This document shows positions 7,726 to 14,461 of a stretch of 64,000 nt of DNA, piece after piece. The notes beneath the pieces are model-generated. The model was given only the letters and a program-made list of their open reading frames with translations. It did not search any database and was not told the origin of the DNA. The DNA comes from Jatrophihabitans endophyticus (GTDB taxonomy: Bacteria; Actinomycetota; Actinomycetes; Mycobacteriales; Jatrophihabitantaceae). The position numbers were made by a program, and so were the translations under genes. How positions within the stretch are numbered: the first letter of the stretch is position 1; the number at the start of each line of letters is the position of its first letter. Location of the stretch: contig NZ_FQVU01000002.1 of the NCBI RefSeq assembly GCF_900129455.1, positions 806,001-870,000 on the forward strand. The letters are read 5' to 3'.

Positions 7726-8640
7726 TCAGACGAGATGGACGAGGCCGTAGATCGGCCGCGTGTACCAGGTGACCATGCCCTGCTCGGCGAGGAACGCCAT
7801 GATCTTCTCGCCCATCCACCGGCGTGACTCGGCGTAGTGCTCGTTGTCGCGGGCGGCGCGGACGGCCTCGTCGCGGTCGAGCCCGATGTTCGCGTACACC
7901 TCGGGGCTGATGATCGACGACGTCACGAAGGCCGCGACGAGGGCGGAGAGCACGTTGGCCACGACCTTGGCCACCGGGCCGATGTCGGCCATCTGCCGGG
8001 CGACCTCCTCGCGCGCGAAGCGCACGTGGCGGGCCTCCTCGACGACGTGGATGCGGTTGACCATCCGCACGAGCGGATGCACCGACTCGTCGTTGACCGT
8101 CTCGCGCTGCAGCCGGTCCAGGATCTCCTCGGCCACCAGCACCGGCGCGAACAGCGTCGGGCCCTTCGCGGTGGCCTTGTACAGCCGCGCCAGCTGGTGC
8201 ACCGAGCGCCGCACCCGGTAGGTGGGGGCACCGACCCGTTCGACGGCCTTGGCGAACATCATGATGTGGCGGGTCTCGTCACCGATCTCGGCGAGCGCGT
8301 ACTGCGTGCGCGGATCCTGCGGATCCTGGTGGTAGGCCCACCGGGTCAGCAGCTGGATCAGGATGAGCTCGAACCACAGCCCGGTCGACGCGATGCTCGC
8401 GAGCTCCTGCCGGGACAGCTCGAGGCGCTGCTGCTCGCTCATCCGCTCCCACAGCTCGGTGCCGAACAGCGACACCCGCTCGTAGGGCAGGAACTTCATC
8501 CCCGCGAACTGACCGTCGACGGGGGCGTCCCAGTCGATGTCGAGCTCGGGGCTGTAGCTGTTGCGCGACGTGGAGCCGAGCAGCCGGGTGGCGGTCTTGC
8601 GGACGCTGTCGACGCTGCGCAGGGGGGCGCTGGCGGTCAT
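7726..8640 (-). CDS. AurF-like diiron oxygenase family protein
   Basis: Protein of 304 residues resembling the p-aminobenzoate N-oxygenase AurF family, non-haem diiron proteins of ferritin-like fold. Iron-ligand candidates are the Glu/His sets in ALAEIGDETRHIMMFAK, VAEEILDRL and NRIHVVEEARHVRFAREE. The substrate is unknown; actinobacterial members of this family are often linked to lipid or secondary metabolism. The ATG at 8640 is chosen because GGAGAG lies 8 nt upstream; an upstream in-frame extension to 8688 is not needed. It is divergent from a TetR gene that probably represses it. Confidence 0.75.
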   Translation of the reverse strand: MTASAPLRSVDSVRKTATRLLGSTSRNSYSPELDIDWDAPVDGQFAGMKFLPYERVSLFGTELWERMSEQQRLELSRQELASIASTGLWFELILIQLLTRWAYHQDPQDPRTQYALAEIGDETRHIMMFAKAVERVGAPTYRVRRSVHQLARLYKATAKGPTLFAPVLVAEEILDRLQRETVNDESVHPLVRMVNRIHVVEEARHVRFAREEVARQMADIGPVAKVVANVLSALVAAFVTSSIISPEVYANIGLDRDEAVRAARDNEHYAESRRWMGEKIMAFLAEQGMVTWYTRPIYGLVHLV

Positions 8641-8756
8641 GGCGCTCTCCGATCGGTGTGACGGGGTGCACAGATGAAGGTGTAACAAGGTGTACTACCT
8701 ACCGGTGTCCTTGACAAGGCGTCGCACCTAAATCGGCGGACAACTAGGCTGGCGGC
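8641..8756. promoter_or_regulatory. Divergent promoter region of AurF-like gene and TetR gene
   Basis: Contains an odd palindrome CCTTGaCAAGG (8709-8719) and a direct repeat AAGGTGTAacAAGGTGTA near 8675-8692, both candidate operators for the adjacent TetR protein. For the minus-strand gene, TTGTCA followed after 17 nt by TACACC can be read through this palindrome. For the TetR gene, TAGGCT (8745-8750) lies 6 nt before the GTG, a leaderless arrangement. Operator use is inference. Confidence 0.45.
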
Positions 8757-9449
8757 GTGGCTGCGGGATCCGATCCGATCGTGGGTGCCTCCCGCGACGG
8801 TCGCTCGACGCGGTGGGACCCGCACCGGCGCGAACGCCGGCAGGCGATCATCACGGCCGCGATCGCCGCGATCGAGGAGTACGGGCCCGAGGTCTTGACG
8901 GCCCGGATCGCCGAGCAGGCCGGCGTGCCGCGTACCCACGTCTACCGCCACTTCGACGGCAAGCGAGCGCTCGACCTCGCCGTGTCCGCGCACATCGGCA
9001 ACGAGATCGGCGAGCACATCCGTGGCGGCCTGGCCGTCGGCGGCTCGGCGCGCGACATCATCGGCGCCGCGATCGGCCAGCACCTGCGCTGGGTCGAGGA
9101 GCACCCCAACCTGTACCGCTTCGTCGCGCAGCACGCATATGCCGTCCGCGCCAAGGACTCCCGCTCGGCCGTCGACGCCAAGGCGGCCTTCGCCGCCGAG
9201 CTCAGCGTCCTCGTCGAGCGCTACCTGCGCGCCCTCGGGGTCGACGCCGCGGCGGCCGAGCGCGTCATCGTGGGCGTGGTCGGGCTCGTCGACGCCACCG
9301 CCGCATGGTGGCTCGAGGGTGGTGGGACGCCGGTCCGGGCCGTCCTCACGGCCGAGCTCACCGGGCGGGTGTGGCTGCTGATCGACTCGGTCGGGCGCGA
9401 CCTCGGCTTCGAGCTCGACCCCGACCGGCCGTTGCCCGACCTGCCCTAG
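8757..9449 (+). CDS. TetR family transcriptional regulator
   Basis: Protein of 230 residues. The N-terminal helix-turn-helix is RRQAIITAAIAAIEEYGPEVLTARIAEQAGVPRTHVYRHFDGKRALDLAV (about residues 27-76), the standard TetR pattern ending in VYRHF. The C-terminal ligand-binding part is alpha-helical and resembles regulators of lipid or hydrocarbon genes only in a general way. Ligand unknown. Divergent orientation to the AurF-like gene suggests local repression. Its last 4 nt overlap the 3' end of the convergent nitrobindin gene. Confidence 0.8.
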   Translation: MAAGSDPIVGASRDGRSTRWDPHRRERRQAIITAAIAAIEEYGPEVLTARIAEQAGVPRTHVYRHFDGKRALDLAVSAHIGNEIGEHIRGGLAVGGSARDIIGAAIGQHLRWVEEHPNLYRFVAQHAYAVRAKDSRSAVDAKAAFAAELSVLVERYLRALGVDAAAAERVIVGVVGLVDATAAWWLEGGGTPVRAVLTAELTGRVWLLIDSVGRDLGFELDPDRPLPDLP

Positions 9450-9970
9450 GTGCGGCGCAGCCGGCCGTTGAGGTGCGGCGCGAACGGCTGCCCGGCCGGG
9501 GCCAGCTCGGTCGCGTACCCGAGCTCGTCGCCACGGACGGCGTAGAGCCGTCGCTCGCCGTCGACGTCCTTGGCGCTGGGGGCGTGCTCGGCCGACACGG
9601 TGGCGAGCTCCCAGCGCTGGTCGCCGGCGGTACCGGCCAGCACGAGGGCCTGCCCGGTGTGGGACGCGAGCACCAGCTCGACGTCGTCCGGCCCCGGCCC
9701 GGGGCGCCAGAAGCCGGTCTCGCGCCACGCCTGGCGGACGACCGTGCCGTCGGCGTCCAGGAGCCAGGAGCGTGACTCGTACGCGAGGAACGGACGGCCG
9801 TCGTGCGCGACCGTCACCTGCTGGCCGAAGGCGAACTCCTCGCCGGAGGACGCCACCACGCCGACGCCCTCGCCGCGCCACACGCCGACGAGCGGCAGCA
9901 GCGCGAGCAGCGCGTCGTGCACGGGCACGCCCACGCGCAGATCGGTGGTGTCGGGGACAGGCTCGCTCAT
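9446..9970 (-). CDS. Nitrobindin / FABP-like haem-binding beta-barrel protein
   Basis: Protein of 174 residues. Family features are LLALLPLVGVWRGEGVG (the GxWxGxG motif), a YESRSWLLDADG strand, QAWRETGFWR and the C-terminal LNGRLRR. Homologues include M. tuberculosis Rv0813c and human THAP4; they bind ferric haem and are linked to NO or peroxynitrite chemistry. The distal end of the barrel should carry the haem His, which I could not assign with certainty. The ATG overlaps the stop of the upstream small ORF by 4 nt (ATGA), implying translational coupling. Confidence 0.8.
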   Translation of the reverse strand: MSEPVPDTTDLRVGVPVHDALLALLPLVGVWRGEGVGVVASSGEEFAFGQQVTVAHDGRPFLAYESRSWLLDADGTVVRQAWRETGFWRPGPGPDDVELVLASHTGQALVLAGTAGDQRWELATVSAEHAPSAKDVDGERRLYAVRGDELGYATELAPAGQPFAPHLNGRLRRT

Positions 9971-10065
9971 CGCGGGTCGGCGAACTGCCTGCGCACGACC
10001 TGGACGCCGGCCGCCGCGATCGCGACGAACGCGAGCACCAGCAGCACGAAGAAGACGGTCTCCAC
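9967..10065 (-). CDS. Small single-pass membrane protein upstream of nitrobindin
   Basis: A 32-residue frame starting at GTG 10065. It consists of one hydrophobic helix (TVFFVLLVLAFVAIAAAGV, about residues 3-21) followed by the positive end QVVRRQFADPR, as in a type I orientation small membrane protein. Its TGA overlaps the nitrobindin ATG (ATGA). The hydrophobic profile and the coupling support a real gene. Function unknown; it could anchor or recruit the haem protein at the membrane, which is speculation. Confidence 0.5.
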   Translation of the reverse strand: METVFFVLLVLAFVAIAAAGVQVVRRQFADPR

Positions 10066-10100
10066 GGTCGCGGACGCTACCCGCCCGGCAGGATGGCCCC

Positions 10101-10478
10101 ATGACGACGCCCCGGCCGCTCCGTCCCCTCGTCGTGAAGTGCACGACCGGCGCCGAGGCACCCGAGCGCTGCGCCCAGGCCTTCACGGTCGCCGCCACCG
10201 CCGTCGCCGCCGGCGGCGAGGTGTCGCTGTGGCTCACCGGGGACGCGGTGTGGCTCGCCGTGCCCGGCCGTGCCGAGGGCTTCGAGCTGCCGCACTCCGC
10301 GCCGATCGCCGACCTGCGCGACGCGGTCCTCGCCGCCGGCACGCTGACGGTCTGCACCCAGTGCGCCGCGCGCCGCGACCTCGCCGAGGCGGACCTCGTC
10401 CCCGGCACCGTCGTCCGCGGCAGCGCCAGCTTCGTCGACGAGATCCTGCGTCCGGACGCCCAGGCCCTCGTCTATTAA
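10101..10478 (+). CDS. DsrE family protein
   Basis: Protein of 125 residues with the DsrE/DsrF-like fold: VVKCTTGAEAPERCAQAFTVAATAVAAGGEVSLWLTGDAVWL, then a later TVCTQCAARR segment holding two cysteines. Family members act in sulfur relay or bind small ligands; here no partner sulfurtransferase of the Tus system is adjacent, but the CysA2/SseC sulfur pair lies just beyond a shared terminator. The ATG at 10101 has GGCAGGATGG upstream. Precise role unknown. Confidence 0.7.
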   Translation: MTTPRPLRPLVVKCTTGAEAPERCAQAFTVAATAVAAGGEVSLWLTGDAVWLAVPGRAEGFELPHSAPIADLRDAVLAAGTLTVCTQCAARRDLAEADLVPGTVVRGSASFVDEILRPDAQALVY

Positions 10479-10484
10479 CCACTT

Positions 10485-10522
10485 TTGGCGGCTGAGCGCA
10501 GCATGCTGCGCTCAGCCGCCAA
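10485..10522. terminator. 38-bp perfect palindrome between convergent genes
   Basis: Left half TTGGCGGCTGAGCGCAGCA is followed directly by its exact reverse complement TGCTGCGCTCAGCCGCCAA, with no spacer and no mismatch. The stem in RNA would be about 17 bp with a minimal loop. It lies 6 nt after the DsrE gene and 17 nt beyond the end of sseC, so a bidirectional terminator is the simplest reading. Confidence 0.75.
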
Positions 10523-10539
10523 GAGCGGATGGGTGGGGG

Positions 10540-10839
10540 TCAGGACAGGCCGAGCGAGGCCTCCACGAGCCCGGGCTCGAGGGCGTGGACGTCCTTCTTG
10601 GCCTTGCCGTCCTTGTGCAGGACCGACAGCGTCCACCTGCCGGGCGCGGCGAAGAAGCGGAAGTCGCCGGTCGCCGACGTCACGACCTCGGCGGTGAACT
10701 CGCCGGTGCCGTCGAGCAGCCGCACGTAGGCACCCGCAACGGGGGCCTCGCCGGCGGAGACGACGCCGTAGATCACGGTCTCTTTGGTGAGGTCGATGCC
10801 CGCGGGCAGCGTCGGGGTCTGTGCCGGTGCGCCGCACAT
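10540..10839 (-). CDS. sseC: SseC-like DUF1416 protein
   Basis: Protein of 99 residues. MCGAPAQTPTLPAGIDLTKETVIYGVV and the following Ig-like strands (AYVRLLDGTGEFTAEVVTSATGDFRFFAAPG) match DUF1416, the family of M. tuberculosis SseC1/SseC2. In actinobacteria this gene almost always follows the cysA2 sulfurtransferase gene, as here with 1 nt between stop and start. Role in sulfur transfer is inferred from that partnership; the single Cys2 near the N-terminus may be relevant. Confidence 0.85.
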   Translation of the reverse strand: MCGAPAQTPTLPAGIDLTKETVIYGVVSAGEAPVAGAYVRLLDGTGEFTAEVVTSATGDFRFFAAPGRWTLSVLHKDGKAKKDVHALEPGLVEASLGLS

Positions 10840-10840
10840 G

Positions 10841-11674
10841 TCAGACGCCCTTCTCGATCGGGACGCCCACGAGCGAGCCGTACTCGGTCCAGGAGCCGTC
10901 GTAGTTCTTGACGTTCTGGTGACCGAGCAGCTCGTGCAGCGCGAACCAGGTGTGGCTCGACCGCTCGCCGATGCGGCAGTAGGCGATGGTGTCGCGGCCG
11001 TCGTCCAGGCCCTCGTCGGCGTAGAGCTTGGCCAGCTCGTCGTTGGACTTGAAGGTGCCGTCCTCGTTCGCGGCCTTGGACCACGGGACGTTGAGCGCCG
11101 TGGGGATGTGACCGCCGCGCTGGCTCTGCTCCTGCGGCAGGTGCGCCGGGGCGAGCAGCTTGCCCGAGAACTCGTCGGGCGAGCGGACGTCGACCAGGTT
11201 CTTCTTGCCGATCGCGTCGACGGTCTCGTCGCGGAAGGCGCGGATGGCGAGGTCCTGGTCCTGCGCGCTGTACTGCGTGGCGGTCCGGGACACGGCGTCC
11301 TTGGACAGCTCGCGGCCGTCGAGCTCCCACTTCTTGCGCCCGCCGTCGAGCAGCTTGACGTCGGAGTGGCCGTAGAGCTTGAAGTACCAGTACGCGTATG
11401 CGGCGAACCAGTTGTTGTTGCCGCCGTAGAGGACGACGGTGTCGTCGTTGCCGATGCCCTTGTCCGACAGCAGCTTCTCGAACTGCTCCTTGTCGACGAA
11501 GTCGCGCCGGACCTGGTCCTGCAGTTCGGTCTTCCAGTCGAGCTTGACGGCACCGCTGATGTGGCCGCCGTCGTAGGCCGACGTGTCCTCGTCGACCTCG
11601 ACGAAGACGACGCCGTCGGTGTTCAGGTTCTGCTCGGCCCAATCGGCCGAGACGAGCACGTCTTCACGGCTCAT
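10841..11674 (-). CDS. cysA2: Thiosulfate sulfurtransferase (rhodanese), CysA2 type
   Basis: Protein of 277 residues with two rhodanese domains. The active-site loop is AYCRIGERSSHTW with Cys233; the N-terminal domain lacks the cysteine (LYGGNNNWFAAYAYW at the equivalent place), as in two-domain rhodaneses. It transfers sulfane sulfur from thiosulfate to acceptors. Length and active-site position agree with M. tuberculosis CysA2. GGAGTGACC precedes the ATG. Translation of a Cys-rich peptide 138 nt upstream probably controls it. It forms an operon with sseC. Confidence 0.9.
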   Translation of the reverse strand: MSREDVLVSADWAEQNLNTDGVVFVEVDEDTSAYDGGHISGAVKLDWKTELQDQVRRDFVDKEQFEKLLSDKGIGNDDTVVLYGGNNNWFAAYAYWYFKLYGHSDVKLLDGGRKKWELDGRELSKDAVSRTATQYSAQDQDLAIRAFRDETVDAIGKKNLVDVRSPDEFSGKLLAPAHLPQEQSQRGGHIPTALNVPWSKAANEDGTFKSNDELAKLYADEGLDDGRDTIAYCRIGERSSHTWFALHELLGHQNVKNYDGSWTEYGSLVGVPIEKGV

Positions 11675-11811
11675 GGTCACTCCTTGAAGAGGTTGTAGGG
11701 CATGCACGAGAGCGTTCGGCACACATCGGTGCCGGGGCCGTCCTGGGACGGCGCGGCGGGGCGTCGGTGACGCGGGCCGGGTCGCGAGTCGTCGCGACGG
11801 GCGTCAGCCGA

Positions 11812-11898
11812 TCAGGCGGGCCGACACAGGCAGCTGCCCACACGGCACAGGTCGACCGTGCGGCGGGAGGTGAGCAGGAGCCTCACCGAGCTGGTCAT
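11812..11898 (-). CDS. Cys-rich leader peptide upstream of cysA2-sseC
   Basis: A 28-residue frame from ATG 11898 ending in VDLCRVGSCLCRPA. This ending, with three cysteines, is the hallmark of actinobacterial leader peptides placed before sulfur-metabolism operons; in mycobacteria such polycysteine leaderless ORFs act as cysteine-responsive attenuators. A TAGGCT hexamer (11906-11911, minus strand) lies 7 nt before the ATG, so the transcript is probably leaderless and begins at this ATG. Between its stop and cysA2 there are hairpins, including GCCGTCC-ca-GGACGGC (11737-11752) and a GTCGCGA/TCGCGAC pair near 11775-11797, that could couple leader translation to expression of cysA2. Confidence 0.8.
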   Translation of the reverse strand: MTSSVRLLLTSRRTVDLCRVGSCLCRPA

Positions 11899-11958
11899 AC
11901 CGGCGAGCCTAGCTGCCCCCGCGGAACCCGCGCTACCTGGCTGTAACACAGCTCGCGG

Positions 11959-12744
11959 TCACCTGTCGGGACGTGCGTCCCGTGCAGTGGGACGGACGGG
12001 AGGAAGCGGACGACCGGGCACCGGCTCGACCGCCAACCGGCGGAAGACGACCGCGTCGGCCGACGCGAGCACGACGAGGCCGTCGTCCTCGGGGCGCAGC
12101 TCGTCGAGACGCAGCCCGTACGGCAGCACCGGCATGGCGATCGGCACGTCCAGCGAGGGCAGCAGCGGGCCGAGGACGATCGAGGGAACGTTGATGCCGG
12201 CCACCGAGACGCCGCGCACCTGCAACCAGACCGCGTTGCCCTCGGCCAGGGTGAGCACGGCGCGGCCGGTGACCCGCGCGAGCTGGCTGATGCCCGGCAC
12301 GGGCAGGGCGGCCGTCGCCAGCACCCGCCCCCGGGACGGCCGCAGCTCGAGCCCCGGGATCCGCGCCGCACGGGCGAGCTCGTCGTAGGGCAGCACCAGC
12401 CGGCCCTCGATGTGCTCGCACGGCACCTCCTCGGTGCGGCCACCGAGCAGGTCGCGCAGCGGCAGGTAGACGTTGCGCAGCTGGGCGTCCAGGGCGACGC
12501 CGTTCATCTCGCCGATCCGCAGCCCGGTGCCGGCCACGTGCACGGCGCGGTAGCGGCCGCGCAGCGCCTGGGTGAGGAAGGGGCGGCCGTGCACGCGGAC
12601 CACCGGCGGCCGGCCCAGCGGCACCGCGAGGTGCGCGGCCGCGCGCCGCTCGGCCAGCGCGACGCACTGCCGGTCGAGCAGCATCACGGCACCGGCGAGC
12701 AGCACGAGCGCGACGACGACCGTCGCGACGCCCAGGACGGTCAT
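11959..12744 (-). CDS. lmeA: LmeA family phospholipid-binding protein (DUF2993)
   Basis: Protein of 261 residues. One N-terminal membrane helix (TVLGVATVVVALVLLAGAVMLL) is followed by the DUF2993 body: VRVHGRPFLTQALRGRYRAVHVAGTGLRIGEMNGVALDAQLRNVYLPLRDLL. M. tuberculosis LmeA (Rv0817c), a periplasmic phospholipid-binding protein needed for mannan elongation of lipomannan, has the same position next to glnR. Start ATG at 12744. The gene runs away from the leader-peptide region, being on the same strand upstream of it by 60 nt. Confidence 0.8.
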   Translation of the reverse strand: MTVLGVATVVVALVLLAGAVMLLDRQCVALAERRAAAHLAVPLGRPPVVRVHGRPFLTQALRGRYRAVHVAGTGLRIGEMNGVALDAQLRNVYLPLRDLLGGRTEEVPCEHIEGRLVLPYDELARAARIPGLELRPSRGRVLATAALPVPGISQLARVTGRAVLTLAEGNAVWLQVRGVSVAGINVPSIVLGPLLPSLDVPIAMPVLPYGLRLDELRPEDDGLVVLASADAVVFRRLAVEPVPGRPLPPVRPTARDARPDR

Positions 12745-12778
12745 GGCCCGACGCCGTCGCGCCGGGTCGCCGCGCCCG

Positions 12779-13684
12779 TCAGGACCGGATCGCCAGGCAC
12801 AGCAGGAAGGCCGCCGGCGCGAGCACGCACACCGGCAGCAGCGCCGTATAGACCGGTCGGCCGAGGCGGGCGAGCCACGACGTCCCGCGGGGTGTCGTGT
12901 GCGCGACGAAGGTCGCGGCGATCGCGAGCAACCCGGCCAGCGCACCGACCGCCGCGCCGAGGAACACCGCCCGGCCGTCGCCGAAGTCGCGGACGTCGCG
13001 CAGCGCGAGGTACGCGGCCGCGGCGCCGACCGCGGCCGCGGCGACCAGCCCGAGCACGCCCCGGGGGACCGCGGGGTCGAAGCGCGGCACCGACACCACG
13101 ACGTCGACCAGGCAGCCGACGAGGACGGCGGCGAACGCGGCACCGACGACGGCGGCGCTCACCCTGCCCTCGATGCCCGTTCCGAGCCGGGCGCTGCCGG
13201 TGAACTCGTGCCGCAGCTGCACCCACGCGCTCACCGACACCTGCGCGAGCACCAGCAGCGCCACCGCGGACAGCGACGAGACGAGCTGTACCCGTGCGGC
13301 GCCGCGCAACAGCTGGTGGACGAAGGCGACCGGTACCGCGAGCGCCAGCACCGCGACGAGCGGCCCCAGGCGGTCCTGCGGGTAGAGCGAGACGGCGACG
13401 TCGGCGCCCGCGGCCGCGAGGGCGCCGACCACGACCCCGCCGCGCCGACCCGGCATTCCGGTGCCGAGCACCCAGCCGAGCCCGAAGAGCGTCTGCACGG
13501 CCACGACCGCGACGAGCAGTGCCGTCGCTCCGCCGTATGCGGCGGCGGTCGCGCCCGCCCCGACGACCAGGGCCACGGCGGCGACGGCGAGCAGGTCGCG
13601 ACCCGCAGCGGCCGTCGTGGCGGGCGAGGGGGACGACGGGGCGTCGGCCGCCGGCGCCGTCCCCACGTCAGTCACGGCTGCCAT
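12779..13684 (-). CDS. Integral membrane protein, unknown function
   Basis: Protein of 301 residues with a Ser/Pro/Ala-rich cytoplasmic N-terminus and about eight to nine hydrophobic segments, for example LLAVAAVALVVGAGATAAAYG, ALLVAVVAVQTLFGLGWVLG, VAVLALAVPVAFVHQLL, VSSLSAVALLVLAQVSV and LLPVCVLAPAAFLLCL. No transporter or enzyme motif was recognised. It sits 34 nt upstream of lmeA on the same strand and overlaps the end of the hydrolase gene by 17 nt, so it is probably part of one operon with both and may act in cell-envelope lipid biology. Confidence 0.65.
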   Translation of the reverse strand: MAAVTDVGTAPAADAPSSPSPATTAAAGRDLLAVAAVALVVGAGATAAAYGGATALLVAVVAVQTLFGLGWVLGTGMPGRRGGVVVGALAAAGADVAVSLYPQDRLGPLVAVLALAVPVAFVHQLLRGAARVQLVSSLSAVALLVLAQVSVSAWVQLRHEFTGSARLGTGIEGRVSAAVVGAAFAAVLVGCLVDVVVSVPRFDPAVPRGVLGLVAAAAVGAAAAYLALRDVRDFGDGRAVFLGAAVGALAGLLAIAATFVAHTTPRGTSWLARLGRPVYTALLPVCVLAPAAFLLCLAIRS

Positions 13685-14444
13685 GGTGGCAGACCGGCGC
13701 GGCGAGGGCGTCGCCCAGCCAGGCGCCGATGCGGTGCACGAGGTCGTCGGACGTCGCGAGCTCGGCGTGACCCATGCCCGGCTCGATCCACACCGCGGCG
13801 TCCGGCGCCGCCGCCGCGAGCGCGTCGACGTGGCGGCGGGGGAAGTAGCGGTCGGCGTCGCCGTGCACGACGAGCAGCGGTGTCGGGCCGATGGCCGGGG
13901 CGACCTCGGCCGGTGACTCGGGGACGACCGGCCAGCCCCCGGCGGCGACGCGGGTGCGCCGCCACAGCCGGGTGACGGTGCGGCCCGTCCGCTTCTCGAA
14001 CATCCAGTGGGCGAAGCGCATCGACCGGGTGCCCCGTTCGAACCAGAGCCCGGGTGCGCTCACGCTCACGACGGCGTCGGCGTCGCCGCCCAGACCGGCG
14101 TGCCGCAGCACCGCCGACCCGCCCATCGACCAGCCGAGCACCGCCACCCGCTCGTACCCCGCGCCCCGCAGCCAGGTGACGCCCGCGGCCACGTCGTGGA
14201 TCTCCTCGGCGCCGGCCGTACCCAGCCCGCCGGACCGGCCGTGACCGCGGAGGTCCAGCGCGAGGACGCCGTAGCGCTCGTCGGCCAGGCCGCGCACGAT
14301 GCGTTCGATCTCCCGGTTCCGAGCCCATCCGGTGAAGCCGTGCGCCACGACGCAGCCGATGTGGCGATCGGCGGCGGGCCAGTGGTCGGCGACGATCCGG
14401 ACGCCGTCGCGGGTGGTCATGACGACGGGGGACGGGACGGCCAC
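13668..14444 (-). CDS. Alpha/beta hydrolase
   Basis: Protein of about 258 residues. Catalytic triad candidates are the Ser in VLGWSMGGSAVLRH (nucleophile elbow GWSMGG), the Asp in VVHGDADRYFP and the His in GMGHAEL. VVAHGFTGWARN supplies the oxyanion-hole region. It resembles monoacylglycerol-lipase or thioesterase-like hydrolases; the substrate is unknown. The GTG at 14444 is chosen because GACAAT lies 6 nt before it, a spacing seen before other starts here; an ATG at 14420 is possible. It lies 17 nt downstream of the acyl-CoA synthetase gene, suggesting a lipid-related operon. Confidence 0.75.
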   Translation of the reverse strand: MAVPSPVVMTTRDGVRIVADHWPAADRHIGCVVAHGFTGWARNREIERIVRGLADERYGVLALDLRGHGRSGGLGTAGAEEIHDVAAGVTWLRGAGYERVAVLGWSMGGSAVLRHAGLGGDADAVVSVSAPGLWFERGTRSMRFAHWMFEKRTGRTVTRLWRRTRVAAGGWPVVPESPAEVAPAIGPTPLLVVHGDADRYFPRRHVDALAAAAPDAAVWIEPGMGHAELATSDDLVHRIGAWLGDALAAPVCHHGSRD

Positions 14445-14461
14445 CCTGCCATTGTCGCCGG

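Noticed and set aside
7584-7772. A 62-codon plus-strand frame with CRVCGGEHYPDRYPAP
   Set aside because: The Cys/His start is suggestive, but the frame runs through the hairpin and into the convergent gene and has no ribosome site. Kept only as a remark.
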